Positions 56,572 through 64,000 of a stretch of 64,000 nucleotides of DNA are shown here, piece after piece; the stretch's first letter is position 1; the number at the start of each line of letters is the position of its first letter. A model generated the notes under the pieces. The model saw only the letters and a list, made by a program, of their open reading frames with translations. It was not told the origin of the DNA and did not search any database. The DNA is from Microbacterium sp. LWO13-1.2 (GTDB lineage Bacteria; Actinomycetota; Actinomycetes; Actinomycetales; Microbacteriaceae): NCBI RefSeq assembly GCF_038397725.1, contig NZ_CP151634.1:1488001-1552000 (forward strand), read 5' to 3'. Position numbers and translations under genes: made by a program.

Positions 56572-59379
56572 TCACTCCGCGCGGGGCGGCGTGACCGTGA
56601 TCAGCGCCGCGGTGTCGTTCTGCATCGACTTCTTCACGGTGACCACCGTGCCGTAACCGACTCCTGCATCCGCCGGGTTTCCGGTGCCGAGCACCGTGAA
56701 TCCGAGGTCGAGGCCGTACACGTCGGTTGCGGGGGTGCCGTCCGGGTTCACCACTCGCGTGGAGTACGGCGCTTCATTCACCGACGGCACGACCACAGAC
56801 GCGTCACGCAGGCGGTTCAGCAGCTGGCCGTCGCGCAGCTCGATGCCGGCGACCCAGCCCTGGTCGTCGGTGAAGGTGCTCACCGGCGCCTGCGGGGCGA
56901 AGGTCGTGCACGCCTCGTTGCTGAGCGCGGCGTCGACCAGGCAGTCCTTGAACGACGCGGTCGGCACCAGGCCGAATGCGGCGTTCGACGACTGCGCGCG
57001 AGTCGACACGTTCTTCAGCAGCGACGGGTCGAGCTCAGCCTCGGCGCCGGTGCGGCGCAGCGGGTCGAAGTGGCTGTCCACGAGCAGCAGGCCGCCCTTG
57101 GCGCCGTAGCTCGGCAGGTTGGTCAGGTTCGAGCTGACGTGGTTCACGTCACCGTAGGCGGTGTCGCGGTACCAGATCAGTGCGCCGGGCGCGTTGTACG
57201 GAACCTTCTCGACCTTCCAGCCTTCAGCGGAGTACACGGTGGTGTACCCGTACTTCAGGCCTTCATCGAAGCCGTCGTAGTTGCGCCATTCGACCAGGTA
57301 GTACTGCGCCTTGACCTGGGTGCCGCTGTCGCGGTGCCATCCGGCTCCTGTCGTGTCGGTCCAGCTTTCGACGGTCGCGGTCCAGCCGTTGTCGCCGGAC
57401 TCGACGTCGTCGGTCCACACCCCGGCGCCCGCGCTGGTGAGCGCGAAGTCATCCGAGAACCATCCGCGTTCTTCGAAGCCGGCATCCGTCGCCTCCCGCA
57501 GGCGGATCTGGATGTTCTGGCCGGCGAACGCCGACAGGTCCACGTAGTCGTGACGCCATCCACCGGAAGAACCCGTGAGACCGTACTTCTTGTTCCCGTA
57601 GTCCTTCATCCGCCCGTTCGGGTCGGAATAGCCGTCATCGGTCGAGACCAGTGCACCGGACTCGTCGTAGACCTTCTGCTCGGTCCAGGTGGTTCCGCCG
57701 TCGGCCGAGACCTCGACGAAGCCGTAGTCCCAGTCCTCTTCGATGACGTAGTCGTTCCACATCCAGAACCTGGCATCGGCCGGTACCGACTCGATCGTCC
57801 GGGTCAGACGCACATCGGCCCAACTCTGATCCGCGCCGGAGTACCACATCTCCGCGCCGCTGTGCGGCTGGGCGAGAACGATCTCCTTGTCCGGAAGGTT
57901 GATCTTGATGCCGTCCTTCGTGCCCTTCTTCGGGCGCGACGTCTGACCGACCTTGACGGTGGTGGTGTCATCGCCGGGGTTCACGACCTGAGGGTCGACC
58001 CAGCCGAGCACCCACTTGTCCCAGAGGCCCATGTGGGTCGGCATCGACTGGAAGATCGGCCCCGAGTGCGATCCCGAGCTCATCAGATCCCAGAAGTCGA
58101 TGTCGGAGTTGCCGTTGTTCGACGTGTCGTACAGGTCGGGCAGGCCCAGGTCGTGACCGTACTCGTGCGCGAATACGCCGACGCCGGAGTCCTCGGGCTG
58201 CACGATGTAGTTCGAGATCTGGAAGTCGGTGCCGGGGATGACGGCTCCGCCGGCCACGGCTGAGGAGTGCGCCCAGATCGCGTAGGTGCCTTCCTTTCCG
58301 CCGCCGCCCGACTTGTCCTCGCCCGCGTGCACCAGCACGACGTGGTCGATGACGCCGTCGGGTTCGTTGACGTTGCCGTCACCGTCGCGGTCGCCCTGGT
58401 CCTCGATGTCGTAATCGGCCCACGGGAAGTCGGGGTTGTCTGCGGCGACTGCCGCGACCGCGTCGATCGGCAGCTGTCCGGGGCCGAGTGGGTTGTCCGG
58501 GTGACCCTGCTGGTCCTGCATGGGGCCGGCCTCATACTCGCCCTCGTCGTTGAGGTGGCACACCGTTGCGCCGTAGTAGCCCTCGGAGTGGGGCACCGAG
58601 ACCCATGCCGTCGCCTCGCCGCTGAGCGAGTACGCGCCGCGGGACATCTCCTCGTACATGTTCTTCATCGTGTAGCCGGAGATGTCGAAGCCGGGCTGTC
58701 CGTCAGGTCCGGTCAGGTCGGTGCGCACGCGCTCCGTGATGCCGTCTTCAGAGAAGAGCATCTTGTTGTAGTGCTCGGACGAGAAGTCCGGCACCCACAT
58801 GCTGTTGTTGTCCGCCTGTGCGGCATCCGCCGGATTCGGGATGTTGTTGTGCAGGGTGGGCCCCTGCTCGCTGCCGGGCATGCAGGTCGTGGCGCCGAAC
58901 TCGGTGGGCACATAGACGTCGGAGAAGTCGTCGGTGCCGTCGAACTCGACGAGGATCGTGAGCAGCTTCGCCTGCTGAGTGGTCTTGGAGTGCTTCAACG
59001 CCTTCGGGCTCTTGCCCGTCTTGATGGATTGGGCCTCGGTCTTCGCCAGCTGCCTGGCCGCCACCGGATTGCCGTGCGCGTGCTTCTCATCGTTCTTCTG
59101 CGCATGCTCCAGAGGGGAGCCGCCATAGGGCCCTCTGGCGTTGCCGCTGGTGATCACCGAATCATCGGAGGAGTCGAATGCCCCTTCCGCCCGCGGTGCC
59201 ACGTAGTTCATGTAGTACTCGTCGGCGCCGATGACTGCCGGTGCCGGTGGGGCATCAGCATCCGGTGGGGCCGCGGTGGCCGAGCCGGATCCGAGTGTCA
59301 CGAACCCGGTGGCCGCGAGTGCGAACGCCGTGCTCGTGGCGAAGGCACGTCGTCGTGCCTGAGCCGTCCATTGAGACAT
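56572..59379 (-). CDS. Secreted M6-family (immune inhibitor A) metalloprotease
   Basis: 935 aa. The ATG follows AAAGGAG. Signal peptide about 1-37; a propeptide-like region (about 40-145); M6 catalytic domain with His405-Glu406-x-x-His409 in HEYGHDLGLPDLYD, a downstream Met in WDLMSSGSHSG, and Asp-rich calcium-type loop GDRDGDGNVNEPDG. C-terminal beta domains include a MAM/concanavalin-like region (about 575-690). No sorting signal or Cys module is seen, so it is probably released. Related enzymes are broad extracellular proteases. A link to plant-wall degradation (glycoprotein removal) is only suggested by proximity. Confidence 0.92.
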   Translation of the reverse strand: MSQWTAQARRRAFATSTAFALAATGFVTLGSGSATAAPPDADAPPAPAVIGADEYYMNYVAPRAEGAFDSSDDSVITSGNARGPYGGSPLEHAQKNDEKHAHGNPVAARQLAKTEAQSIKTGKSPKALKHSKTTQQAKLLTILVEFDGTDDFSDVYVPTEFGATTCMPGSEQGPTLHNNIPNPADAAQADNNSMWVPDFSSEHYNKMLFSEDGITERVRTDLTGPDGQPGFDISGYTMKNMYEEMSRGAYSLSGEATAWVSVPHSEGYYGATVCHLNDEGEYEAGPMQDQQGHPDNPLGPGQLPIDAVAAVAADNPDFPWADYDIEDQGDRDGDGNVNEPDGVIDHVVLVHAGEDKSGGGGKEGTYAIWAHSSAVAGGAVIPGTDFQISNYIVQPEDSGVGVFAHEYGHDLGLPDLYDTSNNGNSDIDFWDLMSSGSHSGPIFQSMPTHMGLWDKWVLGWVDPQVVNPGDDTTTVKVGQTSRPKKGTKDGIKINLPDKEIVLAQPHSGAEMWYSGADQSWADVRLTRTIESVPADARFWMWNDYVIEEDWDYGFVEVSADGGTTWTEQKVYDESGALVSTDDGYSDPNGRMKDYGNKKYGLTGSSGGWRHDYVDLSAFAGQNIQIRLREATDAGFEERGWFSDDFALTSAGAGVWTDDVESGDNGWTATVESWTDTTGAGWHRDSGTQVKAQYYLVEWRNYDGFDEGLKYGYTTVYSAEGWKVEKVPYNAPGALIWYRDTAYGDVNHVSSNLTNLPSYGAKGGLLLVDSHFDPLRRTGAEAELDPSLLKNVSTRAQSSNAAFGLVPTASFKDCLVDAALSNEACTTFAPQAPVSTFTDDQGWVAGIELRDGQLLNRLRDASVVVPSVNEAPYSTRVVNPDGTPATDVYGLDLGFTVLGTGNPADAGVGYGTVVTVKKSMQNDTAALITVTPPRAE

Positions 59380-59615
59380 GTTTCTCCTTTTCGCGCGCGC
59401 CAGGGCGAAAGGTCATCGCCACGGTGCGATCGGGTTGTGCGCCGATCAGGCGCACCGAACAAGATCTACCGTGCACCGCGCCGCAACGGAAGAGGTGGCG
59501 GGAGATTCGTGTGGCTTCGGTGCAGTCATCCAGATACAAGGATCTCCTAGTAAATAATCGGATGCCGGAGTAACATCGTCATTGTGCCAATGAAGGCACG
59601 GAGGGATGTCACACA
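59380..59615. promoter_or_regulatory. Divergent promoter region between protease and mmsA
   Basis: 236 bases separating divergent genes. AGGAG-type ribosome sites lie at the protease end, and an A/T-rich stretch (TAGTAAATAATC, near 59550) probably marks the promoter zone. No operator was recognised with confidence. Confidence 0.45.
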
Positions 59616-61118
59616 ATGACTCGTACTATCCCGCACTTCGTGGGCGGATCGCTTCTCACCCCTGACGGCGGACGCTTCGCCGACGTCTTCGACCCGAGCA
59701 CCGGATCGGTGCAGGCGCGCGTGCCGCTCGCCTCGCCCGACGAAGTGCGACGCGTCATCGACAACGCCGAGGCGGCGCAGCCGGAATGGGCTGCGACCAA
59801 CCCGCAGAAGCGCGCCCGCGTGCTGCTGCGCTTCCTCGATCTCGTGCAGAAGGACATGACGGCGATCGCCCGGCTCCTCTCCAGCGAGCACGGCAAGACG
59901 CTCGACGACGCGAAGGGCGACATCCAGCGCGGCCTCGAAGTCATCGAGTTCGCGGCCGGCGCGCCGCATCTGCTCAAGGGCGAGTACTCCACCGGCGCAG
60001 GGGCCGGTATCGACGTCTACTCGATGCGGCAGCCGCTCGGTGTCGTCGCAGGCATCACCCCGTTCAACTTCCCGGCGATGATCCCGCTGTGGAAGGCGGG
60101 CCCCGCGATCGCGGCCGGCAACGCCTTCGTGCTCAAGCCCAGCGAGCGCGACCCTTCGGTTCCGGTGCGACTGGCCGAGCTCTTCCTCGAGGCGGGCCTT
60201 CCGGCCGGCATCCTCAACGTCGTGCACGGCGACAAGGAAGCCGTCGACACGATCCTCACCGATCCGCGGATCCAGGCCGTCGGCTTCGTCGGCTCCACGC
60301 CGATCGCCGAGTACATCTACTCGACCGCTGCCGCGCACGGCAAGCGGGCGCAGTGCTTCGGCGGCGCGAAGAACCACATGATCGTGATGCCGGATGCCGA
60401 TCTCGACCAGGTTGCCGACGCGCTGATGGGTTCCGGCTACGGCTCTGCGGGCGAGCGGTGCATGGCGATCTCGGTCGCTGTGCCGGTCGGCGAAGAAACG
60501 GCGGATGCGCTGGCGGCGAAGCTCACCGAGCGCGTCGCACAGTTGCGCATCGGCCCCTCGCTCGCCGAGGACGTGGACTACGGTCCGCTCGTGAACCGCG
60601 CAGCGGTCGAGCGCGTCGAGGGATACATCCAGCAGGGCGTCGACGAAGGCGCCACCCTCCTCGCCGACGGTCGCGGCTTCCGCGTCGACGGTCACGAGGA
60701 AGGCTTCTACCTCGGCCCGACGCTGTTCGACCACGTCACGACCGACATGACGATCTACCGGGAGGAGATCTTCGGGCCGGTGCTCGTCATCGCCCGGGCC
60801 GCCGACTACGAAGAGGCGCTGCGGATGGCATCCGAGCACGAGTTCGGCAACGGCGTCGCGATCTTCACCCGTGACGGCGACGCCGCCCGCGACTTCGCCG
60901 CCAGGGTCAACGTCGGCATGGTCGGCATCAACGTGCCGATCCCGGTCCCGATCGCGTACTACACCTTCGGCGGCTGGAAGAGGTCTGGCTTCGGCGATCT
61001 CAACCAGCACGGCGCCGACGCCTTCCGCTTCTACACGAAGACCAAGACGGTCACCAGCCGCTGGCCGGCGGCGGGCATCCGCGATGGCGCCAGCTTCGTC
61101 ATCCCCACAATGCACTGA
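59616..61118 (+). CDS. mmsA: Methylmalonate-semialdehyde dehydrogenase (CoA-acylating)
   Basis: 500 aa aldehyde-dehydrogenase-fold enzyme converting methylmalonate semialdehyde to propionyl-CoA in valine catabolism. Motifs: PFNFPAMIPLWKAGPAIAAGN in the cofactor-binding half, catalytic Cys282 in GERCMAIS, EEIFGPVL, and the MmsA-typical FGGWKRSGFGDLNQHG. First gene of a run with an acyl-CoA dehydrogenase 15 bases downstream, mmsB and an enoyl-CoA hydratase. Confidence 0.95.
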   Translation: MTRTIPHFVGGSLLTPDGGRFADVFDPSTGSVQARVPLASPDEVRRVIDNAEAAQPEWAATNPQKRARVLLRFLDLVQKDMTAIARLLSSEHGKTLDDAKGDIQRGLEVIEFAAGAPHLLKGEYSTGAGAGIDVYSMRQPLGVVAGITPFNFPAMIPLWKAGPAIAAGNAFVLKPSERDPSVPVRLAELFLEAGLPAGILNVVHGDKEAVDTILTDPRIQAVGFVGSTPIAEYIYSTAAAHGKRAQCFGGAKNHMIVMPDADLDQVADALMGSGYGSAGERCMAISVAVPVGEETADALAAKLTERVAQLRIGPSLAEDVDYGPLVNRAAVERVEGYIQQGVDEGATLLADGRGFRVDGHEEGFYLGPTLFDHVTTDMTIYREEIFGPVLVIARAADYEEALRMASEHEFGNGVAIFTRDGDAARDFAARVNVGMVGINVPIPVPIAYYTFGGWKRSGFGDLNQHGADAFRFYTKTKTVTSRWPAAGIRDGASFVIPTMH

Positions 61119-61133
61119 TCTCCCGGAGCCACC

Positions 61134-62318
61134 ATGACAATCAGTACCGTCACCACCACGACCGCCGAAGAACGCGAGGCGATCCTCGACGCCGTCCGCG
61201 AGTATGTCGACGCCGAGCTCGCGCCGCACGCGAATGAGCGCGACGAGAAGCACGTCTTCCCGAGGGAGTCACTGCAGCGCGGAGGCGAGTTGGGCCTCGG
61301 CGGCATCTACGTGCGCGAGGAGTTCGGCGGCACCGGCCTCAGCCGCACCGACACCGTCGCGATCTTCGAGGAACTCGCCAAGGGAGACCCGGCGGTCGCC
61401 GCCTACATCTCGATCCACAACATGGTCGTCTGGATGATCGACACCTACGGTGATGATTCGCAGCGCGGCGAGTGGTTGCCGAAGCTCACGGCGATGACCG
61501 ATTTCGGCGGCTACTGCCTCACCGAGCCCGGCGCCGGTTCGGACGCCGCGAACATCGCGACCAGCGCTGTCCGCGATGGTGACGACTACGTGCTCACGGG
61601 CGTGAAGCAGTTCATCTCGGGCGCCGGCGAAGCCGCGGTCTACGTCGTGATGGCGCGCACCGGTGAGCCGGGCGCGCGCGGAATCAGCGCGTTCCTCGTC
61701 GCCGGTGACGCCGAGGGGCTGAGCTTCGGGTCCCTCGAGAAGAAGATGGGCTGGCACGCTCAGCCCACACGGCAGGTCATCCTCGACGGCGTGCGTGTGC
61801 CGGCGTCCGCCATGCTGGGAGAGCCGGGCAAGGGCTTCGCGATCGCGATGTCGGCGCTCAACGGCGGTCGTCTCAATATCGCCGCCTGCTCGCTGGGAGG
61901 CGCGCAGTGGGCTTTGGACCGCGCCGTGCAGTACGTGCACGAGCGGGTCGCGTTCGGCGAGCCGCTCGCCGAGAAGCAGTCGATCCTGTTCGCCATCGCC
62001 GATATGCGCACCGATCTGCAGGCGGCACGGCTCATGGTCCGCGACGGTGCTCAGGCGGTCGACGAGCACGCGCCCGACGCGACGATGCGCTGTGCGATGG
62101 CCAAGCGCTTCGCGACGGATGCCGGTTTCGATGTCGCCAATCGCGCTCTTCAACTCCACGGCGGCTACGGGTACCTTCAGGATTACGGGATCGAGAAGGT
62201 CGTCCGTGATCTGCGGGTGCACCAGATCCTGGAAGGGACGAACGAGATCATGCGCCTGATCGTCGGACGAGAGATGCTGCGGCCCGCCGGCTCCGGCTCG
62301 ATGCGGAGCGCATCATGA
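61134..62318 (+). CDS. Acyl-CoA dehydrogenase, probably isobutyryl-CoA dehydrogenase
   Basis: 394 aa flavoprotein. Motifs: YCLTEPGAGSDAANI (FAD/substrate-binding), FISGAGEAAVYVVMAR, and ILEGTNEIMR near the C-terminus with a Glu in the region of the catalytic base. Its place between mmsA and mmsB indicates isobutyryl-CoA as substrate in valine breakdown. Overlaps mmsB by four bases (ATGA). Confidence 0.92.
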   Translation: MTISTVTTTTAEEREAILDAVREYVDAELAPHANERDEKHVFPRESLQRGGELGLGGIYVREEFGGTGLSRTDTVAIFEELAKGDPAVAAYISIHNMVVWMIDTYGDDSQRGEWLPKLTAMTDFGGYCLTEPGAGSDAANIATSAVRDGDDYVLTGVKQFISGAGEAAVYVVMARTGEPGARGISAFLVAGDAEGLSFGSLEKKMGWHAQPTRQVILDGVRVPASAMLGEPGKGFAIAMSALNGGRLNIAACSLGGAQWALDRAVQYVHERVAFGEPLAEKQSILFAIADMRTDLQAARLMVRDGAQAVDEHAPDATMRCAMAKRFATDAGFDVANRALQLHGGYGYLQDYGIEKVVRDLRVHQILEGTNEIMRLIVGREMLRPAGSGSMRSAS

Positions 62319-63217
62319 CCGCGACCGCATCGAAAGTGGTCGCCTTCCTCGGGCTCGGGCACATGGGACTGCCGATGGCCGTCAACCTGGTCAAGGCCGG
62401 GTACGAGGTGCATGGTTTCGACCTGGTTCCCGCCGCGGTCGAGGCCGCAGGAGAGGCAGGCATCCCGGTCGCAGCGAGCGGTGCGGATGCCGTCGCAAAC
62501 GCCGATGTCGTGATCACGATGTTCCCCGCAGGCAGGCACGTGATCGACGCCTATCGGGGAGAGCTGCTGGCGGCAGCCCGGCCGGGAACGCTGTTCATCG
62601 AGTCCTCGACGATCGCCGTCGATGAGGCCCGCACCGCGCACGAGCTCGCGCTCGCCGCGGGGCACCGCAACGTCGATGCCCCGGTCTCGGGTGGTGTCGT
62701 CGGTGCCGAGAACGGCACGTTGGCCTTCATGGTCGGTGGCTCCGACGACGACTTCGCCGCTGCGCTGCCGCTGCTCGAGGCCATGGGCAAGCGCATCGTG
62801 CACTGCGGCGGGCCCGGACTCGGTCAGGCGGCGAAGGTGTGCAACAACATGGTCCTCGCGGTCTCGCAGATCGCCGTCGCCGAGGCGTTCGTGCTCGGCG
62901 AACGGCTGGGGCTCGAACACCAGGCGCTGTTCGACGTCGTGTCGCAGGCATCCGGTCAGTGCTGGTCGATCACGACCAACTGCCCCGTGCCCGGCCCGGT
63001 GCCGACCAGCCCGGCGAACCGCGACTACCAGCCGGGTTTCGCCGGTGCATTGATGGCCAAGGATCTCGGCCTCGCGCTGCAGGCGATCGAGCAGACGTCG
63101 ACGGATGCGCAGATGGGCCGCCTCGCCCAGCAGATCTACGCGGCGTACGCGGCCGGCGACGGGGCAGGGCGCGACTTCTCCGGCATCATTACCGACATTC
63201 GCGAGGACCGCGTCTGA
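62315..63217 (+). CDS. mmsB: 3-hydroxyisobutyrate dehydrogenase
   Basis: 300 aa. Oxidises 3-hydroxyisobutyrate to methylmalonate semialdehyde, the substrate of MmsA. Rossmann motif GLGHMGLPMAVNLVKAGYEV at about 12-31, the DAPVSGG substrate loop, and catalytic Lys in GQAAKVCNNM. Coupled to the acyl-CoA dehydrogenase gene. Confidence 0.95.
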   Translation: MTATASKVVAFLGLGHMGLPMAVNLVKAGYEVHGFDLVPAAVEAAGEAGIPVAASGADAVANADVVITMFPAGRHVIDAYRGELLAAARPGTLFIESSTIAVDEARTAHELALAAGHRNVDAPVSGGVVGAENGTLAFMVGGSDDDFAAALPLLEAMGKRIVHCGGPGLGQAAKVCNNMVLAVSQIAVAEAFVLGERLGLEHQALFDVVSQASGQCWSITTNCPVPGPVPTSPANRDYQPGFAGALMAKDLGLALQAIEQTSTDAQMGRLAQQIYAAYAAGDGAGRDFSGIITDIREDRV

Positions 63218-63238
63218 CGCGTCGCAGCACTCCCCCCC

Positions 63239-63281
63239 CGGTCGTTGAGCGAGGGAGCCTGCGACCGAGACGAAACGCGTT
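63239..63281. repeat. Short intergenic repeat-like element
   Basis: CGGTCG (63239-63244) and CGACCG (63262-63267) form a stem around TTGAGCGAGGGAGCCTG, followed by AGACGAAACG. From memory, elements built on GGTCGTTGAGCGAG...GAGACGAAACG recur between genes in Microbacteriaceae genomes; only this copy is in the window. Confidence 0.4.
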
Positions 63282-63336
63282 CTCAATCACGCAACTCCCG
63301 CAATACTGAAACCACCCACGACGAAGCGGAGGCACG

Positions 63337-64000
63337 ATGGCCGAGTACGAGACGATCCTGGTCGAGCAGCGGGGACGCGTGGGCTGGATCACGCTCAACA
63401 GGCCGCAGGCGCTGAACGCGCTGAACGGGCGCGTGGCCGAAGAGGTCACCGCGGCCGCCGTCGACTTCGATGCCGACGAGGGCATCGGCGCGATCGTGCT
63501 GACCGGGTCGGAGAAGGCCTTCGCTGCCGGTGCCGACATCAAGGAGATGGAGGGGATGTCGGCATCAGAGATGCTCGAGACCGACCACTTCGGCTCCTGG
63601 CGCGACTTCGCCGCCGTGCGCACCCCGGTGATCGCGGCAGTCTCCGGCTTCGCTCTCGGCGGCGGCTGCGAGCTCGCGATGATGTGCGACATCATCCTCG
63701 CCGCCGACACCGCGAAGTTCGGTCAACCCGAGATCAACCTCGGCGTCATCCCCGGAATGGGCGGCACGCAGCGACTGATCCGCGCCGTCGGCTACTACAA
63801 GGCGGCCGAACTCGTGCTCTCCGGGCGCTTCATGGGCGCCGAGGAGGCGGAGCGCGCCGGTCTGGTGTCGCGCGTCGTTCCGGCATCCGATCTGCTCGCC
63901 GAAGCGTCGAAGCTCGCCGAGTCGATCGCCTCGAAGTCGCTGCCCTCCGTCTACGCGGCAAAGGCTGCTTTGGATGCTGCGATGGAGACGACGCTCGCCG
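63337..64000 (+). CDS. Enoyl-CoA hydratase (3' end outside window)
   Basis: At least 221 residues; the ATG follows GCGGAGG. Crotonase fold: [14 protein letters not shown], the oxyanion-hole segment [27 protein letters not shown] with the Glu, and [18 protein letters not shown] with the second catalytic-type Glu. It probably hydrates methacrylyl-CoA (or a general enoyl-CoA) in the valine pathway with the three genes before it. The hydrolase step (3-hydroxyisobutyryl-CoA) is not seen and may follow. Confidence 0.93.
   Translation, partial: MAEYETILVEQRGRVGWITLNRPQALNALNGRVAEEVTAAAVDFDADEGIGAIVLTGSEKAFAAGADIKEMEGMSASEMLETDHFGSWRDFAAVRTPVIAAVSGFALGGGCELAMMCDIILAADTAKFGQPEINLGVIPGMGGTQRLIRAVGYYKAAELVLSGRFMGAEEAERAGLVSRVVPASDLLAEASKLAESIASKSLPSVYAAKAALDAAMETTLA

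Noticed and set aside
56377..59550. Two long plus-strand frames over the M6 protease
   Set aside because: Val/Arg/Gly-rich shadows of a gene with an intact HExxH motif and ribosome site.

Overview
The window is high-GC DNA from an actinobacterium, most likely a Microbacteriaceae member close to Microbacterium. This is inferred from codon use, from the very frequent GGATGC/GCATCC word, from actinobacterial protein types and from probable leaderless starts; there is no rRNA or other phylogenetic marker, so the placement is tentative. About 53 kb forms one locus for degrading and using plant-wall L-arabinose polymers (arabinan, arabinogalactan). The last ~4.4 kb starts an unrelated valine-catabolism operon.

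Layout. 1-23.3 kb: secreted hydrolases. Two GH43-type enzymes lie on the minus strand (the first runs off the window). Divergently on the plus strand are another GH43, a GH127/GH146-type beta-L-arabinofuranosidase, two more GH43s, a LacI regulator and a GH43-CBM6. A three-gene cassette (WxL-like protein, DUF916 membrane protein, LPATG tail peptide) sits among them at 12.5-14.6 kb. 23.4-31 kb: a second LacI gene coupled to a sugar ABC ATPase, then a complete CUT2-type importer (binding lipoprotein, second ATPase, two permeases). 31-39 kb: an NAD-dependent oxidoreductase, a third LacI, then araD-araB-araA-aldose epimerase-GH27. 39-50 kb: a secreted GH43_24-like exo-galactanase, a CUT1-type oligosaccharide importer, a DUF624 protein, a GH2 beta-galactosidase and a ROK regulator. 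50-54 kb: a secreted GH5-CBM13 enzyme divergent from an intracellular GH51/GH43 pair. 54-59.4 kb: an ABM-domain membrane protein, a DUF559 protein bracketed by two copies of a palindromic repeat, a sorting-signal remnant, and a secreted M6 metalloprotease. 59.6-64 kb: mmsA, acyl-CoA dehydrogenase, mmsB and enoyl-CoA hydratase (cut by the window end).

How it fits together (inference). Secreted enzymes release arabinose and galactose-containing fragments. The two ABC systems import them. Cytoplasmic GH51, GH43, GH27 and GH2 enzymes finish hydrolysis, and AraA, AraB and AraD pass L-arabinose to the pentose phosphate pathway. A CGGTAACA(T/G) operator recurs before five of the plant-polymer genes, and a close relative precedes araD, which ties the cluster to its LacI regulators.

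The two most notable observations are linked. Seven secreted enzymes of unrelated architecture end in the same ~85-95-residue module (R-C-x-A-G-K near its start, Cys as the last or next-to-last residue), and a WxL/DUF916/LPXTG-type surface cassette is embedded among them. A surface scaffold that displays the hydrolases is a testable but unproven reading.
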